A DNA stretch of 58,497 nucleotides from JBBRQP01 sp038226175 (GCA_038226175.1 JBBRQP010000011.1:1-58497); one strand, 5' to 3'. Positions 44,407 to 53,709 are shown, counted from the stretch's first letter. Notes: a model not told the origin generated them from the letters alone. Translations and numbers: made by a program.

Positions 44407-45417
44407 ATGAGACCTCTGACCACGCTTTTATTGATTCCGACGGGTATTGGTGCCAGTATCGGTGGTTATGCCGGAGATGGTATTCCTGTAGCGCGGCTCC
44501 TTGCCCAAGTGAGTGATACTTTGATCACCCATCCCAATGTCCTCAATGGCGCGATGCTCTACTGGCCGATGGCGAATACGCTTTATGTGGAAGGTTATGC
44601 ACTAGATCAATTTTGTGCGGGTCATTGGGCTTTGCGCCCGGTCACAAGTAATCGCATTGGTGTGCTGTTAGACCAAGGCTTGAGCGCAGAACAGGTCATT
44701 CATCATCACAATGTGATCCAAGCCGCTCAGGCAACCTTAGGACTGACGATTAGTTCCGTGCTGACCAGCGATCAAGCGGTGCAAATTGACCTGATTACGG
44801 CAGAGAGTGGGAGTTCCTGGGGACAGGTGCGTAATCCGGGAACCCTAACGCGCGCGGGTGAGGCTCTACAAACTCAGGGTGCCGAGGCCATTGCCTTGGT
44901 GGTGTGTTTACCCGAGACTGCTGAAACTGGTTACGAACAGGGGCAGGGGGTAGACCCGATTGCTGGGGTTGAGGCGTTATTGAGTCATTTACTGGTTCAA
45001 CATTTGCAGATACCTTGCGCCCATGCCCCGGCCTTGGCCTTGCCCGCCGTTGCCCTAACACACCCGCGCACTAGTGCCGAGGTCATTGGGTTTACGTTTT
45101 TACCTTCCGTACTCGTGGGCCTAAGTCGAGCACCGCGTTATTGTCCGATGCCAGAAATTCAACTTGGCGATATCACGGCTGATCAGGTGACGGCGGTTGT
45201 GTTTCCAGCGACAGCAGCAGGCAGTGCCGGGTTATTAGCTCTGGCTCAACGCAAAAATCCACCTGTCCTGATCGCCGTTACCGAAAATACAACTCAGATG
45301 CAAGTGACGATGGCAGCCTTGGGCTTAAGGGGCTATTCTGTCCAAAATTATTGGGAAGCAGCAGGGATTTTAGCCTGTCTCAAAGCTGGGATTGCACCCA
45401 AGAGCGTGCGTTGTTAA
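44407..45417 (+). CDS. DUF3326 protein
   Basis: A conserved protein of unknown function, 336 residues, seen mainly in cyanobacteria and plants. The N-terminal LLLIPTGIGASIGGYAGDGIPVARLL, THPNVLNGAMLYWP and the C-terminal VVFPATAAGSAGLLALAQR are family landmarks. The glycine-rich start suggests a nucleotide or cofactor-binding fold, but no activity is known to me. An upstream ATG at 44377 would add ten residues; the frame stays open to 44107 inside leuA. The weak T-rich sequence at 45460 may end transcription. Confidence 0.85.
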   Translation: MRPLTTLLLIPTGIGASIGGYAGDGIPVARLLAQVSDTLITHPNVLNGAMLYWPMANTLYVEGYALDQFCAGHWALRPVTSNRIGVLLDQGLSAEQVIHHHNVIQAAQATLGLTISSVLTSDQAVQIDLITAESGSSWGQVRNPGTLTRAGEALQTQGAEAIALVVCLPETAETGYEQGQGVDPIAGVEALLSHLLVQHLQIPCAHAPALALPAVALTHPRTSAEVIGFTFLPSVLVGLSRAPRYCPMPEIQLGDITADQVTAVVFPATAAGSAGLLALAQRKNPPVLIAVTENTTQMQVTMAALGLRGYSVQNYWEAAGILACLKAGIAPKSVRC

Positions 45418-45609
45418 TCGACTCAATAAATTCAGGCGAAAAACTGAGAGCTAGACTCTTTTTTGAGCATCTCCTCAACCTTTCTTAACTCAAACTCTCT
45501 AGTGAAATAACCTCTCGAATTGGCGTGTTAAAATAGAGATTCAAACCCCCAGTTTTAGTGTCTTAGGACTCTAAATTTAGGGTTTGACCAATTTCCCTAG
45601 GAGTCTTGC

Positions 45610-48219
45610 ATGAGTAGCGCCCCGGCCGACCGTATTGTGTCCACTAATCTGCGTAATGAGATGCAGCGTTCCTATCTCGAATACGCCATGAGTGTGATTG
45701 TGGGACGGGCTTTACCGGATGCGCGTGATGGGCTCAAACCCGTACATCGGCGAATTTTATTTACCATGCATGAACTAGGACTTTCGCCTGACCGACCTTT
45801 CCGTAAATGTGCTCGGGTCGTCGGGGATGCCTTGGGTAAATATCATCCCCACGGTGATGGTGCCCTCTACGATGCCTTGGTGCGCATGGCACAGGATTTT
45901 TCGATGCGGATGCCCTTGATCGAAGGCCACGGTAACTTTGGTTCGATTGATAATGACCCTCCTGCGGCTATGCGCTATACCGAGTGTCGTCTGACCCAGC
46001 TTTCCGCTCAGACCTTGCTCACGGATATCGAAGCTGACACCGTTGATTTTCAGGACAACTTCGATGGCTCGCAACAGGAGCCCACCCTACTCCCAGCCCG
46101 TCTACCCCAACTTTTATTAAATGGTTCCTCGGGGATCGCCGTTGGCATGGCGACGAATATTCCGCCGCACAATGGTGGTGAATTAATTGATGGCTTAGTT
46201 GCGCTTATTGATGATCCAGAAATTTCAATTCCTCAACTTAGTCAGTACATCATTGGCCCTGATTTTCCTACGTCTGGCGTGATTTTGGGGCGTCAGGGGA
46301 TTCGGGATGCTTATCACACCGGACGTGGCTCGATTACGATTCGGGGTAAAGCGGAGATTGAGACGATTACCCGAGCTTCGGGCCAAGAAAGACAAGCTGT
46401 GGTCATTACCGAATTACCCTATCAGGTTAGTTCACAAGCCCTAGAACTCAAGATCAGCGAACTGGTCAATGATGGACGCCTCGAAGGAATTAGCGATCTT
46501 AGAAATGAATCTGACCGCACCGGAATTCGGATTGTGGTTGAGCTAAAACGTGATGCCTATCCTCGGGTAGTGCTCAACAACTTGTATAAACTTACGCCTC
46601 TACAAGTTAGTTTTGGTGTGACATTGCTGGCTTTGGTTAATGGTCGCCCTAAGGTCATGACACTTAAGGAAGCCCTAGAAGTTTTCTTGGATTTCCGCAT
46701 TGAAGTAATTGGTCGCAGGACACGATTTGAGTTAAATAAAGTTCAAGACCGCGATCATATTTTGCAAGGTCAATTGGTTGCCCTTGAGCATTTAGATAAT
46801 GTGATTGCCTTGGTACGTCAGGCACCGGATACGGTCACAGCCAAGACAGAATTAATGACCCGTTATGCTCTTTCTGAAGTACAAGCTGATTCGATTTTGC
46901 GGATGCAGTTGCGCTCATTGACCGCGTTAGAGGCAGAAAAATTACAGGAAGAACATGGCGTCTTAAGGATCAAAATCATTGATCTCGAAGATATCTTAGC
47001 GCGCCGGGAGCGGGTCTTGACGTTGATTAAAGATGAGTTATGCGAATTAAGAGGCCGTTTTGCTAATCCTCGCCGCACCTTGATTGAAGCCTCTGATGGC
47101 GAACTTGAAGACATTGACCTGATTGCTAATCAGGAAATTGTCGTCTTGTTGACTGAGCAGGGTTATGTCAAAACTATGCCAATCAGCACCTTTGATTGTC
47201 AAAATCGCGGAACCCGAGGCAAGTCCGGCGGCAAAGTCAAAGATGATGACCAAGTGGAACATTTCTTTGCTTGTACCAGTCACGACACAGTGCTATTTTT
47301 TACCAACTTAGGTACGGTTTTTGCGATGAAAGGCTATCAGCTACCAATGGGTTCGCGGACAACCCGAGGTACCGCCATTGTGCAGCTGCTACCGATTCCC
47401 GCTGAGGCCAAGATCACTTCGATTGTGCCAGTCAGTGATTTTGAGCGCACCGATGAATATCTGGTCATGTTGACGCGCCAAGGCTACATCAAAAAGACCG
47501 ATTTGAAATCCTTTGCTCACATTCGTACCAATGGCTTGATTGCGATTGACCTCGAACCTAATGATGAATTGCGTTGGGTACGACGGGCCGACGAACAATC
47601 AGATATTTTGGTGGGTACCGCAGCGGGTATGGCGATTCGCTTCCATTGTGACCGTGAACAGCTGCGTCCTCTCGGGCGCACAGCCCGGGGTGTACGGGCA
47701 ATGAAACTAAAACATGCTGAGGACTATCTGGTAAGTTTGGCAATCTTGCCTTGGGGACAAGAAGCCGAAGCTGAACTTGAAACCAGTGACCTAGTCGAAA
47801 GCAGTGAGCAAGCGGTAATCAGCGATTTACCAGATATGGATTTGCTGCCTGATATGGAGCTATCACCGGAGGTTTCAGCTGAAGCCCAAGTCAGTGCTGG
47901 CCCATGGATTTTGGTGATCACCCGCAATGGCCTCGGTAAGCGTGTCCCTGCCGAACAATTCCGTGCCCAACGCCGTAGCGGTCAAGGCGTCAAGGCGATC
48001 AACCTGCGTAACCAAGGCGACCAAATGTCGGCTCTGCGCATAATCACACCGGGCGATGAACTGATGCTCGTCACGAGTCGCGGCATCGTCATCCGTCAAT
48101 CTAGCGATGATATCTCAATTCAATCGCGCGCAGCGACGGGCGTACTTGTCCAGCGTTTAGATGAAGATGACACGATTGTCGGGGTGACGGTGGTACCCGA
48201 GAGCGTAGAGTTGGAGTAA
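45610..48219 (+). CDS. gyrA: DNA gyrase subunit A
   Basis: It is the DNA-cleaving subunit of gyrase, 869 residues. Catalytic Tyr123 is in AAMRYTECRL, and the quinolone-determining region reads HPHGDGALYDALVRMAQ, with Gly where E. coli has Ser83. The C-terminal beta-pinwheel has a GyrA box variant QNRGTRG (CQNRGTRGKSGGKV), which favours gyrase over topoisomerase IV. An acidic insert of about 45 residues (QEAEAELETSDLVESSEQ...) lies between two of the last blades. AGGAG precedes the ATG by 6 bases. The gene stands alone and is closed by a strong terminator. Confidence 0.95.
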   Translation: MSSAPADRIVSTNLRNEMQRSYLEYAMSVIVGRALPDARDGLKPVHRRILFTMHELGLSPDRPFRKCARVVGDALGKYHPHGDGALYDALVRMAQDFSMRMPLIEGHGNFGSIDNDPPAAMRYTECRLTQLSAQTLLTDIEADTVDFQDNFDGSQQEPTLLPARLPQLLLNGSSGIAVGMATNIPPHNGGELIDGLVALIDDPEISIPQLSQYIIGPDFPTSGVILGRQGIRDAYHTGRGSITIRGKAEIETITRASGQERQAVVITELPYQVSSQALELKISELVNDGRLEGISDLRNESDRTGIRIVVELKRDAYPRVVLNNLYKLTPLQVSFGVTLLALVNGRPKVMTLKEALEVFLDFRIEVIGRRTRFELNKVQDRDHILQGQLVALEHLDNVIALVRQAPDTVTAKTELMTRYALSEVQADSILRMQLRSLTALEAEKLQEEHGVLRIKIIDLEDILARRERVLTLIKDELCELRGRFANPRRTLIEASDGELEDIDLIANQEIVVLLTEQGYVKTMPISTFDCQNRGTRGKSGGKVKDDDQVEHFFACTSHDTVLFFTNLGTVFAMKGYQLPMGSRTTRGTAIVQLLPIPAEAKITSIVPVSDFERTDEYLVMLTRQGYIKKTDLKSFAHIRTNGLIAIDLEPNDELRWVRRADEQSDILVGTAAGMAIRFHCDREQLRPLGRTARGVRAMKLKHAEDYLVSLAILPWGQEAEAELETSDLVESSEQAVISDLPDMDLLPDMELSPEVSAEAQVSAGPWILVITRNGLGKRVPAEQFRAQRRSGQGVKAINLRNQGDQMSALRIITPGDELMLVTSRGIVIRQSSDDISIQSRAATGVLVQRLDEDDTIVGVTVVPESVELE

Positions 48220-48221
48220 AA

Positions 48222-48263
48222 AAACAAGCATGGCTCCCCTACCTACGGGAGCCATGCTTGTTT
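48222..48263 (+). terminator. Strong hairpin terminator after gyrA
   Basis: A perfect 17-bp inverted repeat, aaacaagcatggctccc and gggagccatgcttgttt, around an 8-base loop starts 3 bases after the gyrA stop. It has an A-rich left flank and a short T-run on the right, so it can also stop transcription arriving from the right. Confidence 0.9.
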
Positions 48264-48352
48264 AATTAGCGTCAGGAACTCAGGAGATAAAGCAGACTTT
48301 TTGTTTTGTGATCCCCATCCCAAGCCAACATCAGTTGCGCTTTATTCTCAAG

Positions 48353-48721
48353 TTATTGAGCGGAAGGGCTATTTTTTAGGTAGCTCAATAACCAATTGAC
48401 CATCGTGGCGCGGCGGGTGCGTTGGGGGGTCAACTCAGCAATGGTATAGCCCTCAAAACCTAGTTGTTCTTTGAGCAGTTGTTTATCAGTAGCAGGAATC
48501 GAGCGCGTCAAATGGATTGTAGCCGGACGACTTGCTATAAAATCTGGTGGTTCGGGATATCCTGTGCGCCAAACTGTGGGGACTTGACTACAATCCCAAT
48601 GCACACCATCCCAGTGATAGCCCAGAGCTTGCCAAATTAGCTGATTAACCGTTGCATCGGGTAGCTCATCGCGCAAAATTGCCCAGAGGGTTTCTGTGGT
48701 CAAGGCAGGTAAGTCGTTCAT
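48353..48721 (-). CDS. DUF1823 protein
   Basis: A 122-residue conserved protein of unknown function, found in cyanobacteria and plastid-bearing plants. Landmarks are WQALGYHWDGVHWDCSQVPTVWR, YPEPPDFIASRPATIHLTRSIP, KQLLKEQLGFEGY and ELTPQRTRRATMVNWLLSYLK. Its ATG overlaps the stop of rfaE2 (ATGA), so it is the third gene of that operon. No membrane segment or catalytic motif is evident. Confidence 0.85.
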   Translation of the reverse strand: MNDLPALTTETLWAILRDELPDATVNQLIWQALGYHWDGVHWDCSQVPTVWRTGYPEPPDFIASRPATIHLTRSIPATDKQLLKEQLGFEGYTIAELTPQRTRRATMVNWLLSYLKNSPSAQ

Positions 48722-49173
48722 GCGTGATTGAGAATTTGGGTCGTTGAGATCGCAACTTCGATGGGAATTAAGGCAACTTTAGCCCCTAGACGTTGGGCTG
48801 TTTGCCATTCGGGTAAGGTTTCTGGTTGATAGTCGCCGCCCTTAACATAAATCTCTGGCTGTAAGAGTTCGAGCAGGGCATCGGCTGTTGGTTCAGCAAA
48901 TATAATCACGCCGCTAATTACCCTAAGAGCTAGCAAAACTTCAGCACGATGCTCTTGGGTATTCACAGGCCGGGTTGGCCCTTTGAGCTGACGGACTGAG
49001 CTGTCACTATTAAGCCCGATAATCAAACATTTACCTAATTGGGCAGCGGCGGTCAAATAGCGCACATGACCGACATGGAGCAGGTCAAAACAGCCATTAG
49101 TCAAGACTAAAGGTCGCCACAGTCCGGGAGCGGCTTGAATTTGGCTTAGGAGATCGTAGGGTCGGGCGTCCAT
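48718..49173 (-). CDS. rfaE2: Heptose 1-phosphate adenylyltransferase (RfaE2/HldE C-terminal type)
   Basis: A 151-residue nucleotidyltransferase with TNGCFDLLHVGHVRYL (HxGH), GLNSDSSVRQLKGPTRPV and IYVKGGDYQPETLPE. It makes ADP-D-glycero-beta-D-manno-heptose from the 1-phosphate. In E. coli the domain is fused to the kinase in HldE; here the two are separate genes that overlap by 28 bases. The usual C-terminal STT-S/T motif reads ISTTQILNHA. GGAG lies 8 bases before the ATG. A heptose pathway for LPS or another glycan is implied. Confidence 0.9.
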   Translation of the reverse strand: MDARPYDLLSQIQAAPGLWRPLVLTNGCFDLLHVGHVRYLTAAAQLGKCLIIGLNSDSSVRQLKGPTRPVNTQEHRAEVLLALRVISGVIIFAEPTADALLELLQPEIYVKGGDYQPETLPEWQTAQRLGAKVALIPIEVAISTTQILNHA

Positions 49174-50159
49174 GCCAGTTGCTCCAAATGTTCGAGTAAT
49201 TCGGCTGGTGAAGTCGTCGAGGTGCCAAACTGACGTACCACAATGCTTGCTGCCAAATTGCCAATAATGATCGCTTCATACAGAGTAGCACCGCTCAAGC
49301 GCGCCGCCGTCCAGCCTGCGACTACCGTATCACCTGCGCCCGTCACATCAAAAACCTGCGTTCGATTAAAAGCTGGGATATCAAACTGCTCGCCTGTTTT
49401 GAGAAATAAACTCATGCCCAGTTCACCCCGGGTAATCAGTATCGCTTGTGCCTGCGTCTGCGCGAGCAAAATCTCTCCGGCTTGCCGCACACTGCTCTCA
49501 TCCACAATGGCGATCCCCGCTGCTTGTTCCGCTTCTGGCACATTGGGTGTAAAGAGTGCCGCCCCTTGGTAGCGATACAAATTGACATGGGTATCAACGA
49601 CAACGCAGGGATGTTCTAAGCAAACCGCGATCACTGCTGGGGTCAAGACGCCTTCCATATAATCAGAACAAATCACCATCGCCACCTGGGGTAGCCATTG
49701 CTGAATTACGGTGATTAACTGCGCTTCGATATCGGCATTAAGGGGCGCGTCGGATTTGCGATCAATGCGGACAATTTGCTGGGTCACAGACTGGCGAGCG
49801 TGAGCTGCAATCCGGGTTTTGGTCACGGTTGGGCGTTCGATATCGACCACAAGACCCGCTGTATCAACGCCAGCCTTGATGAGCGCGCGCCGCAGTGCCG
49901 CACCTTGCAAATCTTCGCCCACAACACCTACGGCAATCGTTGACACACCCAGACTAGCTAAGTTGGCTAGAGCATTAGCCGCGCCTCCTGGCACTTGACG
50001 AGTTTCTTCGTGGCGAATAATTAAAACCGGAGCTTCCCGGGAAAGTCGCTCTACGCCTCCGGTCACAAACTCATCGAGGGTGAGGTCGCCCACCACCAAA
50101 ACTTTTTGGGCGGAGGGGTCAGTAAACTGATTAATAATCTGGGCAAGACGCTCGTTCAC
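49146..50159 (-). CDS. rfaE1: Heptose 7-phosphate kinase (RfaE1/HldE N-terminal type, PfkB family)
   Basis: The 337 residues form a ribokinase-fold kinase. The N-terminal VVGDLTLDEFVTGGVERLSREAP, the PGGAANALANLASLG substrate motif and the C-terminal ATP/anion-hole motif FDVTGAGDTVVAGW are present. It phosphorylates D-glycero-D-manno-heptose 7-phosphate at C1, the step before RfaE2. The frame starts with a GTG at 50159. It is the first gene of the rfaE1-rfaE2-DUF1823 operon and diverges from ppa over a 110-base gap. A related carbohydrate kinase specificity cannot be excluded, but the neighbouring rfaE2 supports the call. Confidence 0.9.
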   Translation of the reverse strand: MNERLAQIINQFTDPSAQKVLVVGDLTLDEFVTGGVERLSREAPVLIIRHEETRQVPGGAANALANLASLGVSTIAVGVVGEDLQGAALRRALIKAGVDTAGLVVDIERPTVTKTRIAAHARQSVTQQIVRIDRKSDAPLNADIEAQLITVIQQWLPQVAMVICSDYMEGVLTPAVIAVCLEHPCVVVDTHVNLYRYQGAALFTPNVPEAEQAAGIAIVDESSVRQAGEILLAQTQAQAILITRGELGMSLFLKTGEQFDIPAFNRTQVFDVTGAGDTVVAGWTAARLSGATLYEAIIIGNLAASIVVRQFGTSTTSPAELLEHLEQLAWTPDPTIS

Positions 50160-50269
50160 AACTACTCGGCTGATTCGCTTACTATTATCCGTCGAAGCGG
50201 GGCTTTTCAGTTCTTAAAAGCAGAGATTTATGGTAGTCTAGCGGCGGCGGTATCTACGAGTACACTCCC

Positions 50270-50788
50270 GTGATTGACCTAAGTAAAATTGCACCCGAGC
50301 CCAAACCCGGTTTGTTGAATGTCTTGATTGAAATCCCTGGCGGTAGCCACAACAAGTACGAATTTGACAAAGAAATGGGTGTTTTAGCCCTAGACCGCGT
50401 CCTTTTCTCAGCCGTTTACTACCCAGCGGATTATGGTTTTGTACCCAATACGCTCGGTGATGATGGCGACCCACTCGATGCCATGGTGCTCATGGATCAG
50501 CCGACCTTTCCTGGGTGTCTGATCGCCGCGCGTGCGATTGGCTATTTGGGGATGATTGATGGCGGTGAAGGGGATGAAAAAATTCTCTGTGTACCCGCCA
50601 AAGACCCTCGTTATGCCCATGTCAAATGTCTGGCAGATATTCCGACCCACCGCCTAGATGAGATCAGCGAATTTTTCTTGACCTACAAGCGGCTAGAGAA
50701 AAAATCCGTCGAGATCACAGGTTGGAAAGATGTCGAAGAAGTAGCGGCTCTAGTTGCCAAATCAATCGCGCAATATCAAGCTGGCTAG
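50270..50788 (+). CDS. ppa: Soluble inorganic pyrophosphatase
   Basis: It hydrolyses pyrophosphate to phosphate in the cytoplasm and so drives biosynthetic reactions. The 172-residue protein has the family I signature DDGDPLDAMVL (D-x-D-P-x-D), NKYEFDKEMG, VYYPADYGFVPNTL and VPAKDPRY. The start is a GTG at 50270; no clear ribosome site is visible, and the frame has no earlier start. The next gene is 38 bases on. Confidence 0.95.
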   Translation: MIDLSKIAPEPKPGLLNVLIEIPGGSHNKYEFDKEMGVLALDRVLFSAVYYPADYGFVPNTLGDDGDPLDAMVLMDQPTFPGCLIAARAIGYLGMIDGGEGDEKILCVPAKDPRYAHVKCLADIPTHRLDEISEFFLTYKRLEKKSVEITGWKDVEEVAALVAKSIAQYQAG

Positions 50789-50826
50789 AGATGCGCTAGG
50801 GTAGATGGGCGGTTTGGTTGATTGCC

Positions 50827-51462
50827 ATGGTGCTTGATCGATTGCTGACAATACCTACACCGGGTCAGACTCTGTGCCTGGAAAATGTAAATTGGTCAAA
50901 ATTTCAGCAGATCCTCACGCAGCTCGGTGAACATCGTGCCACCCGTCTTGCCTATGATCAAGGATTTTTACGTCTTATGGCACCGATGGCTGAGCATGAA
51001 TATTACCGGGAAGCCCTGGGAAATTTGGTTCGTGCCCTGGGTGAAGAGTTCAAAATTATGGTTCGTAGTCGCGGCTCTGTTACCTTGCAACGCGAAGACT
51101 TAGGCCGTGGTGTGGAACCCGATCAGTGTTTTTACATCCAAAACGAAGCGGCTGTGCGCCGTAAACGACACCTTGACTTGCCCCTCGATCCTCCGCCTGA
51201 TCTTGTTATTGAGGTGGATTACAGCCATTCTTCCATCGAAAATTTACCTATTTATGCGGCGTTGGGCGTGCCGGAATTATGGCACTATGATGCCCGTCAG
51301 TTACGATTACAAATTTATCAATTGCTGGATAGTGCCTATATCAAGGTTAATCGCAGCCCAACCTTTCCCGCTTTGCTAGTCCGTGGGGTTCCTCAAGCCT
51401 TGGAACAACACGAGACCGTCTCAGAGTTGCAAGCCTGGATTCAAAAACAACCTGATGCGTAA
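50827..51462 (+). CDS. Uma2-family (DUF820) PD-(D/E)xK nuclease-fold protein
   Basis: The 211-residue protein belongs to the Uma2/DUF820 family, which is strongly expanded in cyanobacteria and has a restriction-endonuclease-like fold. Landmarks are YDQGFLRLMAPMAEHEYYREALGNLV, GRGVEPDQCFYIQN and PPPDLVIEVDYSHSS, containing the acidic residues of the nuclease site, and LGVPELWHYD. The usual Lys of the ExK motif is replaced by Asp (EVD), so activity is uncertain. ATG 50827 and TTG 50818 are both possible starts. The function of the family is unknown, though many members are thought to be linked with mobile DNA. Confidence 0.85.
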   Translation: MVLDRLLTIPTPGQTLCLENVNWSKFQQILTQLGEHRATRLAYDQGFLRLMAPMAEHEYYREALGNLVRALGEEFKIMVRSRGSVTLQREDLGRGVEPDQCFYIQNEAAVRRKRHLDLPLDPPPDLVIEVDYSHSSIENLPIYAALGVPELWHYDARQLRLQIYQLLDSAYIKVNRSPTFPALLVRGVPQALEQHETVSELQAWIQKQPDA

Positions 51463-51555
51463 ATTTGTGCAAAATCGCCGTTCCGTTGGCAGAAGAAAAC
51501 CCTACAATGGAAAGAACTGGTTCGGGGATCGTTCGGTCAGGTCTGAGGGAATGGG

Positions 51556-51801
51556 ATGCTGTTTACATTAGTTTATTTCACGGCTTTTACCCTTATTGCT
51601 TACATAGCCTTCCGGGGTATGTTTACGACCATGCGAGCGATTAACCGTGCCCAAAATCAGCCGCCACGGCGCAGTGTACCCCATCCTGAATTACTCGATA
51701 GCAACGGTCAACCCAGTACTGAACCATTATTAGTGGTTAACTTTGTAGAATCTCCCGAAGAAGTCCGTCGCCGTCTCGAAGAGATTTACGATAAATCCTA
51801 A
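51556..51801 (+). CDS. DUF2973 small membrane-anchored protein
   Basis: The 81-residue product has one membrane segment (LFTLVYFTAFTLIAYIAFRGM) followed by a soluble tail, HPELLDSNGQPSTEPLLVVNFVESPEEVRRRLEEIYDKS. This matches the cyanobacterial DUF2973 family pattern of an N-terminal helix and HPELLDxxGxxxxEPLLVV. GAGG lies 10 bases before the ATG. It precedes rplI by 57 bases. The function is unknown. Confidence 0.82.
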   Translation: MLFTLVYFTAFTLIAYIAFRGMFTTMRAINRAQNQPPRRSVPHPELLDSNGQPSTEPLLVVNFVESPEEVRRRLEEIYDKS

Positions 51802-51858
51802 AACTGACTTACAGCAACGTGCTAAATTAAGAGGCTGGCAGGTTGTACGGAGTCCCTC

Positions 51859-52314
51859 ATGGGTGTCAAGTTAGTTTTGAAGAAAGATGTGGAAAGTTTG
51901 GGTCGTGCCGGTAGTTTGGTAGAAGTAAAAGCCGGTTATGCCCGTAATTATCTTTTGCCCCGTGGTTTAGCCCAGCCTGCGACCGCTGGCTTAATTAAAA
52001 TGGCGGAGCAGCGCAAGCTCAAGGAACGCGAAGTTCAGACCCAACTGCGTCAAAAAGCTCTTGATAACGCCAAAGTCCTCGAAAGCATCGGTCGTTATGT
52101 AATTACCAAACAAGCTGGCGAAAGTGGTCAATTATTTGGCTCAGTGACCGCTCAAGATATCGCTGATGTGGTGCAAACTGAAGTCGGATTTGCCATTGAT
52201 CGCCGCGAAATCACCTTACCCGAAGAAACCCGTACCCTGGGAGCCTTCACCGCTAAGGTCAAACTCTACACAGATGTAGTCGCTACCCTACAAATTGAGG
52301 TAGTCTCATCCTAG
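51859..52314 (+). CDS. rplI: Ribosomal protein L9
   Basis: The 151-residue large-subunit protein starts with the standard MGVKLVLKKDVESLGRAGSLVEVKAGYARNYLLPRG. It has the long connecting helix (IKMAEQRKLKEREVQTQLRQKAL) and the C-terminal domain LFGSVTAQDIADVV. It binds 23S rRNA near the L1 stalk. It is followed after 16 bases by dnaB, a common pairing in cyanobacteria. Confidence 0.97.
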   Translation: MGVKLVLKKDVESLGRAGSLVEVKAGYARNYLLPRGLAQPATAGLIKMAEQRKLKEREVQTQLRQKALDNAKVLESIGRYVITKQAGESGQLFGSVTAQDIADVVQTEVGFAIDRREITLPEETRTLGAFTAKVKLYTDVVATLQIEVVSS

Positions 52315-52330
52315 GGATGTAGAAAACTCA

Positions 52331-53671
52331 ATGGCTGGCGATGCTGACTTAAATTTTGATGACCGTACCCCGCCTCAGAATATTGAGGCGGAAGAGGCTA
52401 TTTTGGGTGGGATTTTGATTGATCCGGAGGCGATTGCCCGGGTTACCGAAACCCTCAACCCTGATATGTTTTATGTGGCTTCTCACCAAGAAATTTATCG
52501 CGCTGCTCTACAGCTCCATGCTCAAGGTTTACCTACGGATTTGATGAGTTTATCGGTTTTCTTGCGGGATAATAACGCACTTGATCGCATTGGTGGGGCT
52601 AATTATTTACGCCGTTTATTAGAATCTACGGTCAACGCGGTCAATGTCGATCAATACGCCAAGATCGTTGTGGATAAATACACCCGTCGCCGCCTGATTA
52701 ACGCTGGGCAACAAGCGGCAGCTTTAGGCTATGACACGACGACCCCTGTTGCTAATTTATTGGATAAAAGTGAACAGTTGATTTTTGAGGTCACCCAAGG
52801 ACGCATTCAACGTTCGCTTGTCCCGGTGGCAGAAATTCTGATGGAACTCTTCACCCAACTCGAAGCCCGTCATGAGCAAGGGGGAGAATTTGCGGGATTA
52901 GCCAGTGATTTTTATGACCTTGATGCCATGACCCAAGGGTTTCAGCCCTCAGATCTGATTGTAATTGCTGGTCGGCCGTCAATGGGAAAAACCAGCTTCG
53001 CATTGAGTATTGGTTATAACGTCGCTAGTCAACTTAATCTACCTGTTATTTGTTTTAGTTTAGAGATGTCTAAAGAACAACTTGTTCAACGTCTTTTGTG
53101 TTCTGAGGCGGGTGTCGAAAGTAATCGTTTGCGCTCCGGTAGTATCAGTGAAATCGAGTGGCAACGCCTTGGTCAAACCATGGGCAAAATTGCTAACACC
53201 CCATTATTTATTGATGATTCAGCGAATATTACCTTGACGGAGATGCGCTCCAAAGCTCGGCGGCTCAAAGCAGAACAAAATGGTAAATTAGGCGTGATTT
53301 TGATTGATTATTTACAACTAATGGAAGGCGGTGGCGATAATCGCGTTCAGGAAATTGCCCAAATTACGCGGGGTCTCAAGGGCATGGCGCGGGAGTTGCA
53401 AGCTCCGGTGATGGCCTTATCTCAGTTATCACGGACTGTCGAGAGTCGGGCTAATAAGCGTCCAATCCTCGCAGATTTACGTGAATCGGGTAGTATTGAA
53501 CAGGATGCCGATATAGTCATAATGCTATATAGAGATGAATATTACAATCACGAGACTCCCGATAAAGGTATTGCCGAAATTATTATCGCCAAACATCGTA
53601 ATGGCCCAGTCGGCACCGTCAGGCTCCTTTTCCAAAATCAATTTACCCGTTTCAAAAACATGGCAACCTAG
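52331..53671 (+). CDS. dnaB: Replicative DNA helicase DnaB
   Basis: A 446-residue hexameric helicase that opens the replication fork. The N-terminal domain starts RTPPQNIEAEEAILGGILIDPEAI; the RecA-like domain has Walker A AGRPSMGKTSFAL, Walker B GVILIDYLQLM, and the motif RPILADLRESGSIEQDADIVIMLYRDEYY. Many cyanobacterial dnaB genes contain inteins; this one does not. It is the second gene of the rplI-dnaB unit. Confidence 0.97.
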   Translation: MAGDADLNFDDRTPPQNIEAEEAILGGILIDPEAIARVTETLNPDMFYVASHQEIYRAALQLHAQGLPTDLMSLSVFLRDNNALDRIGGANYLRRLLESTVNAVNVDQYAKIVVDKYTRRRLINAGQQAAALGYDTTTPVANLLDKSEQLIFEVTQGRIQRSLVPVAEILMELFTQLEARHEQGGEFAGLASDFYDLDAMTQGFQPSDLIVIAGRPSMGKTSFALSIGYNVASQLNLPVICFSLEMSKEQLVQRLLCSEAGVESNRLRSGSISEIEWQRLGQTMGKIANTPLFIDDSANITLTEMRSKARRLKAEQNGKLGVILIDYLQLMEGGGDNRVQEIAQITRGLKGMARELQAPVMALSQLSRTVESRANKRPILADLRESGSIEQDADIVIMLYRDEYYNHETPDKGIAEIIIAKHRNGPVGTVRLLFQNQFTRFKNMAT

Positions 53672-53709
53672 AGCGGACTGCTAACAAACTGGACAAATTT
53701 TGTCCTAAC

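Noticed and set aside
45446..45470. Short stem with six T behind the DUF3326 gene
   Set aside because: Only four or five weak pairs; too little for a terminator call.
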